Source: Niallia sp. NCCP-28 (lineage in GTDB: Bacteria; Bacillota; Bacilli; Bacillales; Cytobacillaceae). From it: 64,000 nt of DNA. The translations under genes were made by a program, and so were the position numbers. Every line of letters starts with the position of its first letter. Position 1 is the first letter of the stretch. A model generated the notes under the pieces. The model saw nothing but the letters and a program-made list of their open reading frames with translations. It was not told where the DNA came from and did not search any database. The stretch spans positions 372,001-436,000 of the forward strand of contig NZ_BQYJ01000001.1 of the NCBI RefSeq assembly GCF_023168165.1. Reading direction: 5' to 3'. Positions 39,730-49,688 of the stretch are shown here, in pieces.

Positions 39730-40548
39730 GCCTTTCACCTCCTCCCAAATGTTTCAAATAAATTCAAAGAAAGCATCTACTATCATTATTTGTAAACAAA
39801 TTCACGGAATTATATACGTCATACCAAATATTTTCTTAAATATAAACTATATCCTAGTGCATATAAGAGAATTATTTGAACAAAAAGTGTCTTGCTTAAA
39901 TGATATACCCCTAAAAAGCCTTATATGACGCTAATTCCTTTAAAAGATTATCATAATCATTTGCGCATATCAAGAAATATTATCTATCGAACGCAATCTT
40001 TTAATAATTTAACAGCTATTTGTAACAGTTGTCTTCCTTTTTTAACAATTCCTTCAAAATTCAGCTGAAAAATTATTCACTTTAAAAACCTTGCATGCTA
40101 ATCAAGGCTTAAAATTGTTTGAATCCCCCATCAATTAGCGCTTCCATTTAAGCTTTATCTTTTGAACTATCCACCATTTAGCTAACGCTTGAAGTGGAAT
40201 TTTCCTGCAAACACCAGTTTAGCCACTAATTAGAGCAGATTCTATCCGTAGTCCATGAAAACTTTTAGCATCTTGACTTCTCTCGCATCCTACTTTCATT
40301 TGGTTTTCGCAGAAGATTAGAACATGGAAGATTCCATCTGGCAGACGCTTTTCCTGCTAGAACCCATAACTTCCATTTTCAAAGAACAACTTGCAAAAAT
40401 ATCATAGCACACCTGTTCGCTTTTTTCAACTATTTAGGCTTAACCCTATCAGCATTCATCCTCGCTTACTCATCGGACTACGCCCTCCGCATTCCTTAAA
40501 GCGGGAGTCTTCTGTCGGGAAATGATAAAAAACAGAAAGGTCCCAACA
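39730..40548. other. Long gene-free spacer between hbs and spoIVA
   Basis: About 820 bp without a coding frame. The first 200 bp must hold hbs promoters; a TATAAT at about 39,811-39,816 (minus) has no good -35. Between about 40,080 and 40,450 base composition rises and short blocks recur (GCAGGAAAA, GGAAGATTCC-like), which suggests structured or decayed DNA. I cannot identify it. Confidence 0.45.
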
Positions 40549-40576
40549 CAAAAAAAGAACCCTAAAAAGAGTTCTT
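40549..40576 (-). terminator. Intrinsic terminator of spoIVA
   Basis: AAGAAC (40555-40560) pairs with GTTCTT (40571-40576); on the minus strand seven T residues follow. It abuts the spoIVA stop codon. Confidence 0.85.
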
Positions 40577-42055
40577 CTAAAGAATGATTGCAATTAGTCC
40601 ACCAGATCCTTCATTGATAATTCGTTCAAGTGTTTCTTTTAATTTATATCTTGCATTTTCTGGCATAAGCGAAAGCTTCGCTTGAATCCCTTCACGCACT
40701 ATTGAACTTAAACTTCTGCCAAAAATATCAGAATTCCAAATGGATAGCGGATCATCTTCAAAATCCTGCATTAAATATCGGACAAGCTCCTCACTTTGCT
40801 TTTCAGAACCAATGATTGGCGCAAACTCCGACTCTACATCTACTTTTATCATGTGTATAGATGGTGCAACAGCCTTTAATCGCACCCCGAATCTAGAGCC
40901 TTGGCGAATAATTTCTGGTTCATCCAAACTCATATCCACTAATGATGGAGCAGCTATTCCATAGCCCGTTTGCTTTACCATCTTTAAAGCGTCAGATATT
41001 TGATCATACTCCGTTTTTGCATGAGCAAAATCTTGCATCAGCTCTAACAAGTGATCTTTCCCTCTTATCTCAACACCGACAATTTCTTTTAATATTTCAT
41101 CATATAGCTCATCCGGGGCAAACAAATCAATTTCTGCAACGCCTTGCCCCATTTCAATTCCCGCAAGGCCTGCATGATCAATAAATTCATATTCGCTAAA
41201 TTGGGTTACCACTCGATCAACATCTCTTAATCTTTTAATATCTTTAACCGTATCTTTTACTGCTTCTTGATAGTTGTCGCGAAGCCAATGATTTTCACGT
41301 AATACCATTACCCAGCTTGGAAGATTTACATTAACCTCCAAAACCGGGAATTCGAATAATGCTTCCCTCATTACATTTAATACATCTGTTTCCCTCATCG
41401 ATTCTACACTCATTGCAATTACAGGAATATCATATTCATTAGAAAGCTCTGTACGAAGAGACTCTGTATTTGGATGAAATGGCTGTGCACTATTGATGAT
41501 CATAATAAATGGTTTTCCTACTTCTTTTAGCTCTTCAATCACCCGTTTTTCGGCTTCTAAGTAGTTGCTTCTAGGGATATCCCCAATTGTACCATCTGTT
41601 GTAATAACGACACCAATAGTGCTATGTTCTTGAATAACCTTTCTTGTACCAATTTCAGCTGCTTCATGGAAAGGGATTGGCTCTTCATACCACGGTGTAT
41701 TAATCATTCTTGGACCATTTTCGTCTTCGTAGCCTTGTGCTCCTGGAACTGTATATCCTACACAATCCACTAATCTTATATTAACATCTAATCCTTCATC
41801 CACTTTAATAGATGCTGCTTGATTTGGAACAAATTTTGGTTCTGTCGTCATGATTGTTTTGCCAGCAGCGCTTTGCGGCAATTCATCTTTTGTTCGAGCT
41901 TTGTCTCCTTCATTGTCCATATTAGGGATTACGACAAGTTCCATAAACTTTTTAATAAAAGTTGATTTTCCTGTTCGTACAGCACCTACAACTCCTAAAT
42001 AAATATCGCCGCCCGTTCTTTCGGCAATATCTTTAAAAATATTGACCTTTTCCAA
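40577..42055 (-). CDS. spoIVA: Spore coat morphogenetic ATPase SpoIVA
   Basis: Made in the mother cell, SpoIVA polymerises on the forespore with ATP hydrolysis to form the coat basement layer. The TTG at 42055, six bases after GGAGGGG, gives exactly 492 residues, the usual length; the longest frame would add 67 unlike residues. Walker A GAVRTGKST with Lys30, a sensor-like TTDGTIGD, and the conserved C-terminus GGLIAIIL (membrane/SpoVM contact region) are seen. A SigE-like promoter is at 42123-42153. yphE and yphF, next to spoIVA in B. subtilis, are missing. Confidence 0.97.
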   Translation of the reverse strand: MEKVNIFKDIAERTGGDIYLGVVGAVRTGKSTFIKKFMELVVIPNMDNEGDKARTKDELPQSAAGKTIMTTEPKFVPNQAASIKVDEGLDVNIRLVDCVGYTVPGAQGYEDENGPRMINTPWYEEPIPFHEAAEIGTRKVIQEHSTIGVVITTDGTIGDIPRSNYLEAEKRVIEELKEVGKPFIMIINSAQPFHPNTESLRTELSNEYDIPVIAMSVESMRETDVLNVMREALFEFPVLEVNVNLPSWVMVLRENHWLRDNYQEAVKDTVKDIKRLRDVDRVVTQFSEYEFIDHAGLAGIEMGQGVAEIDLFAPDELYDEILKEIVGVEIRGKDHLLELMQDFAHAKTEYDQISDALKMVKQTGYGIAAPSLVDMSLDEPEIIRQGSRFGVRLKAVAPSIHMIKVDVESEFAPIIGSEKQSEELVRYLMQDFEDDPLSIWNSDIFGRSLSSIVREGIQAKLSLMPENARYKLKETLERIINEGSGGLIAIIL

Positions 42056-42122
42056 GTGATCCCCTCCTGAACTCTCCTTAGTATATCGGAAACTATTCCG
42101 TAAAATACTATTTGACACTATA

Positions 42123-42153
42123 TATTTATGATGTTGTCCTATATCTTTATGAC
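42123..42153 (-). promoter_or_regulatory. SigE-like promoter of spoIVA
   Basis: On the minus strand GTCATAAA (42146-42153) and CATAAATA (42123-42130) with a 15-bp spacer resemble the SigE -35 and -10 boxes. It lies about 70 bp from the start codon, consistent with mother-cell expression known for the family. Confidence 0.55.
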
Positions 42154-42217
42154 TGATTTTAAAAATTTCCTCCTTTAGATTTTTGTCCATTGATAAAACA
42201 AATGCATGTTGCCAATA

Positions 42218-42262
42218 AAGCGAAACTTCAATCAGCTGGGTTTTCCATATCCCCACTGATTA
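42218..42262 (+). repeat. Dispersed repeat family 1, copy 3 (5' half only)
   Basis: AATAAAGCGAAACTTCAATC, GGGTTTTCCATATCCCC and CACTGATTATTAG match the first 45 bp of the copy at 42.8 kb almost exactly. The 3' blocks are absent. It lies about 160 bp upstream of the spoIVA start. Confidence 0.75.
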
Positions 42263-42789
42263 TTAGGAACTTACTTGGATTTTGTTTCAGCAGTTCTCCT
42301 AGCTAGCTTCCTTTCATCATCTCGAGCTGGAAAGCAACAGGGGCAAATAGACCAAGAATCCGTATCTTTTTGCAACTTGGTGCCTACACGAAGAAAAAGG
42401 CAATTCCTTATGTTAAGGTAATTTTTTTAGTTTGCTATTCTTGAAGTTATAACTTTTTAGAAAAAATAGAAAAAAACCTTCTCTTCAATATATACATGAA
42501 AAGAAAGCTTATGACATTTTTTTAACACAATACAAAATAACATTTGCCGAATATCCTACTGGTTGCTTCTTGAGGCAAGATAAAACACAAGCTACACCGA
42601 CGTTTCCACAGAGCATAGAGACTAGAATATCTTTCTATTAGGCCTTTAACCACCAGTATCTTCTTATCTCAAATAAGAGGACAAAACCTACTAAAAAAGG
42701 ATAAGAACTCATTCTATAACAAAATATTCTGTTAAACTTATCTGTTGATTTCCGCTGCAGGCGTTTGCTCCAAACAACAAATTGCTAAA

Positions 42790-42962
42790 GTCAACAATAA
42801 AGCGAAACTTCAATCAGTGAGGGTTTTCCACGTCCCCACTGATTGTTAGCTGAACCAATCAGGCTTTTATGGGCAAGTTTCTACCCATCTAGATTTCTAG
42901 ATTTCTCGTTTTCTCTTACAATCCCTTAGGTGGGGGCAAAAGCCCATTAATGCATGATAAAC
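42790..42962 (+). repeat. Dispersed repeat family 1, copy 4 (full length)
   Basis: Best full copy: AAGCGAAACTTCAATCAGTG, GGGTTTTCCACGTCCCCAC, TGATTGTTAG, CAATCAGGCTTTTATGGGC, AAGTTTCTACCCATC, TAGATTTCT (duplicated), CCCTTAGGTGGGGGC and CCCATTAATGCATGATAAA. Three potential hairpins can be drawn. About 570 bp from copy 3 in the same orientation. Confidence 0.88.
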
Positions 42963-42978
42963 TTTAACATAGCTTAAC

Positions 42979-43025
42979 AAAAAAACCAAAGTAAAGAAGG
43001 GGAAACTTTACTTTGGCAATTTTTT
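42979..43025. terminator. Orphan strong hairpin with T-runs
   Basis: A perfect 11-bp stem (42986-42996 with 43006-43016), 9-base loop, T-runs on both strands. No coding gene ends here: gpsA has its own terminator at 43242-43269, and spoIVA points away. It may end an unannotated small RNA or be the remnant of a lost yphE/yphF unit. Confidence 0.7.
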
Positions 43026-43241
43026 AGACTATTTTACCCAATCCCTGTTCAATCCACCAGGTTGCTTCGTTGCATTGTATGCAATTTGTTACAAAATCGC
43101 TTCATAAAAATGCCTATTTTTCTAAAAAAACGTTGGTATTTTTTAGAATGGGCCTTATACAAACTAAACAGCCAGTATATCTGCCCCTAACTATGAATTG
43201 AATTTTCCTTTTTTAAAATCCCTCACAAAATGCCTACAAAC

Positions 43242-43269
43242 AAAAAAAGCAGCATATTTTCTGCTGCTT
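43242..43269 (-). terminator. Intrinsic terminator of gpsA
   Basis: AAGCAGCA (43247-43254) pairs with TGCTGCTT (43262-43269), followed on the minus strand by a T-run. It is eight bases past the gpsA stop. Confidence 0.9.
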
Positions 43270-43277
43270 TCCTTTAT

Positions 43278-44330
43278 TTATTCTATGTATTGAGAAGCAA
43301 GAATATTTATTAAATCCTCCATCTCACTTGTTTTTCCTCTTTCCATAAGGCTATCTACCGCCCTCTTTGGATCTCCTCCGTTAAAGAGGACATTGTACAA
43401 AGCATTGGCTATAGGCAGCTCTACATTATATTTTTCAGAAAGCTGATGAGCGGCTTTTGTCGTGCGGATTCCTTCCACAGCCATGCCCATATCACTTAAT
43501 ACGTCTTCCATTTTCCGCCCTTTTCCCAACTGATTTCCTGCTCTCCAGTTTCTAGAATGGGGACTTGTACATGTTACAATTAAATCGCCAATGCCTGTCA
43601 GTCCAGCAAATGTTAAAGGATTAGCTCCCATTTTTGTTCCAAGACGAGCCATCTCAGCAAGTCCTCTTGTAATTAAAGCTGCTTTGGCATTATCTCCATA
43701 ACCTAATCCATCTGTAATTCCTGCACAAACAGCAATGATATTTTTTAATGCACCACCAATTTCAACGCCAATAATATCCGGATTTGTATATACTCTAAAA
43801 TTAGAATTAATAAATAAATCTTGGACTTTTTGTGCTTCTTCCATATTTTTGGAAGAAACAGTCACCGTTGTTGGATGGCGCAGGCTCACTTCCTCGGCAT
43901 GACTCGGGCCAGAAAGAACAACTATGCTTTTAATCAGTTCTTTCGGTATCTCTTCTTCCATTATTTCAGAAATCCGCAAAAGAGATTCTGGTTCTATTCC
44001 CTTGCTTACATGAACAAATGTCATAGGGCTTTTTACAAAGGGAATAATTTGTTTAATCACTTCCCGCATTGCTTTTGTTGGTACAGATAGTGTTATATAT
44101 GCAGCATCACGCACTGCTTCTTCCATAGAAGTTGTCCCATGTATTCCATGTGGGAGCAAAATATTTGGCAAATATTTTTTATTCTCATGAACCTGATTTA
44201 TTTCATCAATTGTTTGCTGGTTTTTTCCCCATAAATAAACAGTATGTCCATTATCTGCAAGAACCAATGATAGTGCTGTTCCCCAGCTGCCAGCACCTAT
44301 CATTGCCACTTTAACTTTGCCATTGCCCAT
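43278..44330 (-). CDS. gpsA: Glycerol-3-phosphate dehydrogenase [NAD(P)+]
   Basis: Reduces dihydroxyacetone phosphate to sn-glycerol-3-phosphate for phospholipids. 350 residues with the nucleotide loop MIGAGSWGTALS, the HVSKGIE and SGPSHAEEV motifs, catalytic Lys in GGALKNIIAV, and LTGIGDLIVTC. ATG 44330 follows GAGGTG by seven bases and lies 15 bp after the der stop, so der-gpsA form an operon as in B. subtilis. Confidence 0.96.
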   Translation of the reverse strand: MGNGKVKVAMIGAGSWGTALSLVLADNGHTVYLWGKNQQTIDEINQVHENKKYLPNILLPHGIHGTTSMEEAVRDAAYITLSVPTKAMREVIKQIIPFVKSPMTFVHVSKGIEPESLLRISEIMEEEIPKELIKSIVVLSGPSHAEEVSLRHPTTVTVSSKNMEEAQKVQDLFINSNFRVYTNPDIIGVEIGGALKNIIAVCAGITDGLGYGDNAKAALITRGLAEMARLGTKMGANPLTFAGLTGIGDLIVTCTSPHSRNWRAGNQLGKGRKMEDVLSDMGMAVEGIRTTKAAHQLSEKYNVELPIANALYNVLFNGGDPKRAVDSLMERGKTSEMEDLINILASQYIE

Positions 44331-44345
44331 CAAAAAACACCTCGA

Positions 44346-45656
44346 TTATTTGCGTTCTCTCGCAAAGATTTTAATTGGTGTGCCTTCGAAGCCAAATGCA
44401 TCTCTTATGCGGTTTTCCAAGAAACGTTCATAAGAAAAATGAAGCAGTTCTGGATCATTAACAAATACAACAAATGTTGGCGGTCCCACGGCAACTTGTG
44501 TAGCATAGTAGATTTTTAATCTTTTTCCTTTATCGGTTGGTGTTGGATTCATCGCAACTGCATCCATTATGACATCGTTTAAGACACTTGTTTCCACACG
44601 CAATGTATGGTTTTCGCTTGCTAAATTAATCATTGGAATAAGCGTATGGATACGTTTTTTTGTTTTTGCAGATAAAAATACAATTGGAGCATAATCTAAA
44701 AATAAGAAATGTTCTCGAATATTCCGTTCAAATGCTTTCATTGTTTTTTCATCTTTTTCAACAGCATCCCATTTATTGACCACAATAATAACTGCTCTTC
44801 CAGCTTCATGCGCATAACCGGCAATCTTTTTATCCTGTTCAATAATTCCTTCTTCTCCATCGATTACAATAAGAACCACATCTGATCTTTCAATTGCTCT
44901 TAATGCGCGAAGAACGCTATATTTTTCTGTTGTTTCATATACTTTTCCCTTTTTTCTCATTCCGGCTGTATCAATAATAACATAAGGGTTTCCATTCACA
45001 GTTACTTGCGAATCAATTGCATCCCTTGTGGTTCCTGCTATATTGCTGACAATTACTCTATCTTCCCCTAGTATAGCATTAACTAAAGAAGATTTCCCAA
45101 CATTTGGACGTCCAATTAAAGAGAATTTAATGACATCGTCTCCATATTCTTTCCCTTCTCCTTTTGGAAAATGTTGAGCTGCTTCATCAAGCAAATCTCC
45201 TAATCCTAAACCATGGGAACCTGAAATCGGAACTGGTTCACCAAAACCTAGAGAATAAAAATCATAAATCTGCTGGCGCATCTCAGGGTTATCAATCTTA
45301 TTTACTGCAAGAACAACAGGTTTTTTTGCACGATATAAAATTTTTGCTACTTCTTCATCAGCAGATGTTACTCCTTCACGCCCATTGGTAATAAAAATAA
45401 TAACGTCCGCTTCTTCTATAGCAATCTCTGCCTGCATTCTAATTTGATCTAAAAACGGCTCATCTCCAATGTCGATGCCCCCTGTATCAATTAAATTAAA
45501 ATCATGATTCAACCATTCAGCAGAACTATAGATTCTATCCCTTGTTACTCCTGGAATATCTTCTACTATTGAAATACGTTCGCCAACAATTCTATTAAAA
45601 ATAGTGGACTTGCCCACATTTGGCCTTCCTACTATCGCAATTACCGGTTTTGCCAT
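44346..45656 (-). CDS. der: Ribosome-associated GTPase Der (EngA)
   Basis: Essential GTPase for 50S subunit assembly. 436 residues with two tandem G domains: GRPNVGKST (residues 10-18) with DTGGI and NKID, then GRPNVGKSS (about 183) with DTAGM and NKWD, followed by a KH-like C-terminal domain. ATG 45656 has GGAAGGA upstream; the longer frame adds 33 unlike residues. The 5' spacer of about 630 bp to the next gene contains a family 1 repeat. Confidence 0.97.
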   Translation of the reverse strand: MAKPVIAIVGRPNVGKSTIFNRIVGERISIVEDIPGVTRDRIYSSAEWLNHDFNLIDTGGIDIGDEPFLDQIRMQAEIAIEEADVIIFITNGREGVTSADEEVAKILYRAKKPVVLAVNKIDNPEMRQQIYDFYSLGFGEPVPISGSHGLGLGDLLDEAAQHFPKGEGKEYGDDVIKFSLIGRPNVGKSSLVNAILGEDRVIVSNIAGTTRDAIDSQVTVNGNPYVIIDTAGMRKKGKVYETTEKYSVLRALRAIERSDVVLIVIDGEEGIIEQDKKIAGYAHEAGRAVIIVVNKWDAVEKDEKTMKAFERNIREHFLFLDYAPIVFLSAKTKKRIHTLIPMINLASENHTLRVETSVLNDVIMDAVAMNPTPTDKGKRLKIYYATQVAVGPPTFVVFVNDPELLHFSYERFLENRIRDAFGFEGTPIKIFARERK

Positions 45657-46007
45657 TACATTCATCCTTCCATCATTTCCATTAAACTTATTTATGCAGC
45701 CAATCTGCTTCTTTCTAAAAAACAAGCATGTTATCAACTTGCTAAAGATAGACAATAAGCCGCACCTGCATTTTTAAACTATCTATTCAAGTTTGCTTCT
45801 CCTTATAAAGGACAACACAAAAGTTTAAAGGTGTCCATCATATGAGCATAAGCCAAATTTCCTTTACGCATAAGCTGTTGTTCACCTAATCTCACGGAAA
45901 ATTCACTGCATATGGAGCCGAAAAAAATTTTGCTCTTATTACGGCTTTTATACGCACTGTTAAAATAATCCAACAATCAATATTATTGAGAAACATGCTT
46001 AAAAATA

Positions 46008-46118
46008 AAGTGAAAATCCAATCAGAATTTTACGGGCAAGTTTCTGCCCACTTGGATTTCTCCTTTTCCCTTAATATCCATTAGGTGAGATCAAAAGCTC
46101 ATTAAATAGTGATAAAAA
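46008..46118 (+). repeat. Dispersed repeat family 1, copy 5 (3' part)
   Basis: AAATAAAGTGAAAATCCAATC then jumps to TTTTACGGGCAAGTTTCTGCC, CACTTGGATTTCTC, CCATTAGGTGAGA and GCTCATTAA. The first hairpin is missing, so it is an internal deletion variant. It lies in the otherwise gene-free 45,657-46,289 spacer, where I see no ORF or clear promoter. Confidence 0.7.
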
Positions 46119-46289
46119 AGGAATACTGGATTATACTCATTATATCTAGGACACCCCTATAACTTATTTATTTTAACAAAGAGCCCTACTACTAGCAAGA
46201 ACAAAAATTCTTAGCCATGTTCTTCCAAACAGGAAACAAGTTCCTTCTTATCCTGTACAAATAAAATGAACCATGGCATAAAATCATTT

Positions 46290-46475
46290 CTAATGCTTTA
46301 CAATAATATAAATATCTTTGCTTATTTGATGAGCAATGCCATCTAGTATTGCTTCTAGATTAGTCGAAATATGCTCCATTTCTTTTTGATTTTCACAATA
46401 AAACACACCTGTTCCTTGGGCTACTTTGGCAGGATTGGTTGTAATGGCAGCCAGTATATACTTTTCAATATTCAC
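46290..46475 (-). CDS. Capping complex subunit for YIEGIA-type protein
   Basis: A 61-residue protein that fits the small family always encoded after YIEGIA proteins in spore-formers. It starts at GTG 46475 with AAAGGAAG six bases upstream, overlapping the YIEGIA gene by 11 bp. Visible features: KYILAAITTNPAKVAQGTGVF and a C-terminal KDIYIIVKH strand. No membrane segment. The name is from family annotation; its molecular role is not established here. A longer frame reading through YIEGIA codons is a shadow. Confidence 0.75.
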   Translation of the reverse strand: MNIEKYILAAITTNPAKVAQGTGVFYCENQKEMEHISTNLEAILDGIAHQISKDIYIIVKH

Positions 46476-47361
46476 CTTTCTCTTCCTTTCTCTCCAGCCT
46501 TTTGTTTGGCATTCTAATTGCATTCTCCAATGTTGGCACCGCTCCAATAATCGCTAGAGCCTTTTTAGTATTTTTTTCTTGGGGCAGAAGAAAAACAGCT
46601 ACTCTCCCATCATTTAAGTCCCTTTTAGCTAATGGAACTAGTGCTGGTGTTCCTGAATCTCGATATACTCCAAGGGCAGTAGAAACATCATAAAGAATTG
46701 CTTGCCTTTGGCCTAAATTAGCGATAGTATTTCGTGCATTAAAGTTTTTTGGTGAAAGAATAAATCCCATGCCATATTGCAGCACCTCTTTTTGTCTTTC
46801 AGGCAAGCCGATATTCATAATATAAATATTGTCAATATATAAGCCGGCTTCCTCAAATCTCGGCTCCACTGCTTCTATCTTTACAATATCCTTTAGTTTT
46901 CCGCCAGACATTAATTTTTTTGAAATAGCGATAGATAAAATGGCTGCAAGCATTCCTGTCCAAATATTGTAGGCAATATATCCAAAGGTGCTTAAAAGGC
47001 TTGTGAACATTACCAAGTAGTTCCTGCTTTCAAAAGCGATAGCTATTCCTTCGATATAAGTTTTCCCCCTCGGCACCATCTCAAAGCTATCCAGCTCTGT
47101 TAGTGTATTTCGCTCCATATTACGCACTTCCCTAAATTGAGAAGCAGCTACCGTTAAAAAAGTGACCGCGGTAAAATCTTTATCCAATATAGCTGGAATT
47201 GCCACCGTTCCTAATCCTGCCGCAATAAAACCTAATGCGATATGAATTATTTTCCCATGCAAATATGTTGGATATTGCCGATAATCTGTTCTTAGCATAA
47301 ACACTCTTAAAGCGGTTCCGATTATCACCCCAAAGGCAATAGGGTATGTATATTCATTCAT
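46465..47361 (-). CDS. YIEGIA family membrane protein
   Basis: A 298-residue protein carrying the diagnostic motif TYIEGIA at about residue 100. There are three to four hydrophobic segments in the first 160 residues and a soluble C-terminal part with PERQKEVLQYGMGF and TALGVYRDSGTPALVPL. ATG 47361 overlaps the yphA stop (ATGA), and GGAGAAGGAG is upstream. The family is limited to endospore-forming Firmicutes and corresponds in position to yphB of B. subtilis. Function is unknown; a sporulation role is inferred. Confidence 0.85.
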   Translation of the reverse strand: MNEYTYPIAFGVIIGTALRVFMLRTDYRQYPTYLHGKIIHIALGFIAAGLGTVAIPAILDKDFTAVTFLTVAASQFREVRNMERNTLTELDSFEMVPRGKTYIEGIAIAFESRNYLVMFTSLLSTFGYIAYNIWTGMLAAILSIAISKKLMSGGKLKDIVKIEAVEPRFEEAGLYIDNIYIMNIGLPERQKEVLQYGMGFILSPKNFNARNTIANLGQRQAILYDVSTALGVYRDSGTPALVPLAKRDLNDGRVAVFLLPQEKNTKKALAIIGAVPTLENAIRMPNKRLERKEEKGEY

Positions 47362-47966
47362 AATAGTTTTTGTTTCTCCTTCTCCATAATATAAACATAT
47401 TTTTCCCATCTTAAAAGGGATAGTTTAACTGTATAAAAGGTGATAATTCCAGCAATGCTTATAAGCAAACTATCAAAAAAATTCATAGAACCAATTGTAT
47501 AGGAATACTGATATTTCTTTAATAGAATGCCATATAAAACATCCCCATTGACGCTTCCAAAAATGATTAATAAAATTTGTTTTGTCGGCTCTTTATAGAT
47601 AAGCCGGGCCACTATAATTAAACTAATGGAAAGCAGCCACTCTTTATTGAAAATAATCCATATAGGGTCAAGAATGGAAAGCAAATGAAACGAGCAATAA
47701 GCAAGCATCATAAAAAAGGCGGATAAAAGAAAATACAAAAGTGTTTTTTTTCTAAATATATTGATATAGAAAAAAACTCCGATGTACAAACAAGCCAATA
47801 ATAAAGAAATATTAAAATCAAACATATTTATTTGATATGGCGATACAATAATAGCTGCTAATAATAGAATGGTGAAATTCAATCGATTTTTATGTTTTTT
47901 ATTCAAAAAAAATGTCGTTTGAATCCATAACATCCATGTAAACCAGTAAAAGAACTGACCATCCAA
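47358..47966 (-). CDS. yphA: YphA-like membrane protein
   Basis: A 202-residue protein with about six membrane helices, for example LLACLYIGVFFYINIF and LLYFLLSAFFMMLAY. Start is TTG 47966, six bases after GGAGGAGGAG; family members begin with a similar GQFFYWFTWMLW segment. The longest frame would start in a divergent region with no ribosome binding site. No known function. Coupled to the YIEGIA gene. Confidence 0.82.
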   Translation of the reverse strand: MDGQFFYWFTWMLWIQTTFFLNKKHKNRLNFTILLLAAIIVSPYQINMFDFNISLLLACLYIGVFFYINIFRKKTLLYFLLSAFFMMLAYCSFHLLSILDPIWIIFNKEWLLSISLIIVARLIYKEPTKQILLIIFGSVNGDVLYGILLKKYQYSYTIGSMNFFDSLLISIAGIITFYTVKLSLLRWEKYVYIMEKEKQKLL

Positions 47967-48071
47967 GTTTATCTCCTCCTCCTTTCCATTATGGCTCTTC
48001 AAAGAGAACTTTAAACGATGATGCATAATCTTCTCATAATTCATCATGATAAGGAAATGGAGGTGAAAAGC

Positions 48072-48215
48072 ATGGGCAGAGATAGACAAGAGGGAAAATT
48101 AAAAAAGAGCAAAAGAGTGGAATCGGACCGGGATCAAGCATTGCATTACCCAGGTTCTGCAAAGCTTCAAAGTCCGGAAGAAGCAAGAGCTTTTAATGAT
48201 AATAAGCAAGGTTAA
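48072..48215 (+). CDS. ypzI: YpzI family small protein
   Basis: A 47-residue highly charged protein (GRDRQEGKLKKSKRVESDRD then YPGSAKLQSPEEARAFNDNK). It matches the YpzI family in size and in position between yphA and ypfD. Start is ATG 48072 with GGAGGTG seven bases upstream; a longer frame from 48018 has no ribosome binding site. It is divergent from yphA and one of the few plus-strand genes here. Function unknown. Confidence 0.85.
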   Translation: MGRDRQEGKLKKSKRVESDRDQALHYPGSAKLQSPEEARAFNDNKQG

Positions 48216-48268
48216 GCAACCAGCAAACAACTGATGAAGCAGCTAAAGCATGCTGGGCCTACTAAACA

Positions 48269-48308
48269 AAAAGAGTGAGCTATTAATAGGGCAATAGCTC
48301 ACTCTTTA
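48269..48308. terminator. Bidirectional terminator between ypzI and ypfD
   Basis: A stem of about 15 bp (48270-48285 with 48292-48307) with a short loop and A/T runs on both sides, between converging genes. Confidence 0.88.
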
Positions 48309-48315
48309 TTTTCTA

Positions 48316-49455
48316 TTAGTTTTTTAGTTTTCTTAATTGATCTCCAATCATATCGCCTAATTGGAACCCTTTAGATTCTTCAGGAAGCTCGTAAGTTTCT
48401 TCTTCATCCTGTTCTTTTTCTGTCAACTCTTTAATGCTTAAGGATAGTCGCTGTTCTTGTTCATTTACATCCAATACTTTTACTTGTACAACCTGTCCTT
48501 CTTTTAATTCTTCATGTGGCGTTCCGATATGTTTATGTGCAATTTGGGAGATATGAACAAGTCCTTCTACCCCTTTGAACACTTCAACAAATGCGCCGTA
48601 TGATACAAGTCTTTTTACTGTTCCTTCCAACACACTTCCTACTGCTGCTTTTTCTGCGATATTTGCCCATGGACCCGGCTGTGTATCTTTAATGGATAAA
48701 GAGATTCGATCATTATCCCGATCCACGCTTAATACTTTTACATTTACTTGTTGCCCTTCTTCCACTACATCAGACGGTTTTGAAATATGTTCATGGGATA
48801 ATTGAGAGATATGAACTAATCCATCAATTCCTCCTAGATCAACAAATGCGCCAAAATCAGTAATTCTTTGTACAACACCAGTTAAAGTTTGTCCTGCTTC
48901 CAATGAATCTAGCAAGTTTTGTTTTTGTTTAATTTTTTCTTGTTCAATTACCGCTCGATGTGAAAGAATCAACCGATTTTTGTCTTTTTCCAATTCTACA
49001 ATCTTAAATGAAATTGTTTTTCCTTTGTAGTCGGAAAAATCTTCTACATAATGATCTTCCACTAAAGAAGCGGGAACAAAACCTCGCACCCCAAGATCCA
49101 CTACTAAGCCGCCTTTGACCACATCTTTTACTTCAGCGTCAAAAATCTCTCCGGCTTGAAACTTTTCTTCTAAACTATCCCATGCTTTTTCTGCATCAAC
49201 TTTACGCTTAGAAAGCACAAGGGCATCTTCTTCTACTTTAATGACTTGCAATTCCAATGCATCTCCCACAGCTACCACATCACTGGCTTTTTCAATGTGA
49301 AGGCTTGAAAGTTCGCTAATGGGAATCACTCCATCTAATTTACTATTGGAAATAGCGACAATAACTTGTTTTTCTTCCACTTTTGTCACTTGGCCAACTA
49401 CATTTTCTCCAACACCATAATTATTCACAACAATATCATTTAATTCTTCAGACAT
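48316..49455 (-). CDS. ypfD: S1 RNA-binding domain protein YpfD (30S S1 homologue)
   Basis: 379 residues containing four S1 OB-fold repeats at about 15-85, 100-165, 187-255 and 272-342; the last two show the full [17 protein letters not shown] pattern. C-terminal acidic tail. Resembles ribosomal protein S1 but is shorter than the six-domain enterobacterial form, as usual in Bacillus, where it is not essential. ATG preceded by AAGGAGGAG. Follows cmk, the common order. Confidence 0.93.
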   Translation of the reverse strand: MSEELNDIVVNNYGVGENVVGQVTKVEEKQVIVAISNSKLDGVIPISELSSLHIEKASDVVAVGDALELQVIKVEEDALVLSKRKVDAEKAWDSLEEKFQAGEIFDAEVKDVVKGGLVVDLGVRGFVPASLVEDHYVEDFSDYKGKTISFKIVELEKDKNRLILSHRAVIEQEKIKQKQNLLDSLEAGQTLTGVVQRITDFGAFVDLGGIDGLVHISQLSHEHISKPSDVVEEGQQVNVKVLSVDRDNDRISLSIKDTQPGPWANIAEKAAVGSVLEGTVKRLVSYGAFVEVFKGVEGLVHISQIAHKHIGTPHEELKEGQVVQVKVLDVNEQEQRLSLSIKELTEKEQDEEETYELPEESKGFQLGDMIGDQLRKLKN

Positions 49456-49688
49456 ATGTACTCCTCCTTATATATCACTTTCATAAAATATGATTAAATA
49501 ATTTCAGCAAGCTCGCTTGTGCAAACTTTTTAGAATACTTTAAATTATTCCTTTTCTTTAAGTTCTTATAAATAACCGCTTTTGTCAAGTAAGTCAACTT
49601 AAAAAGGAATAGCAAAATACAGAACTACTATATATTAAATAATTCTTTTTCTGCTATTCCGCACTATTTATAAACCGTGGAAAAGAAA

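Noticed and set aside
42056-42256. 67-residue N-terminal extension of SpoIVA
   Set aside because: It covers the likely SigE promoter and a family 1 repeat end; the TTG at 42055 gives the standard 492 residues.
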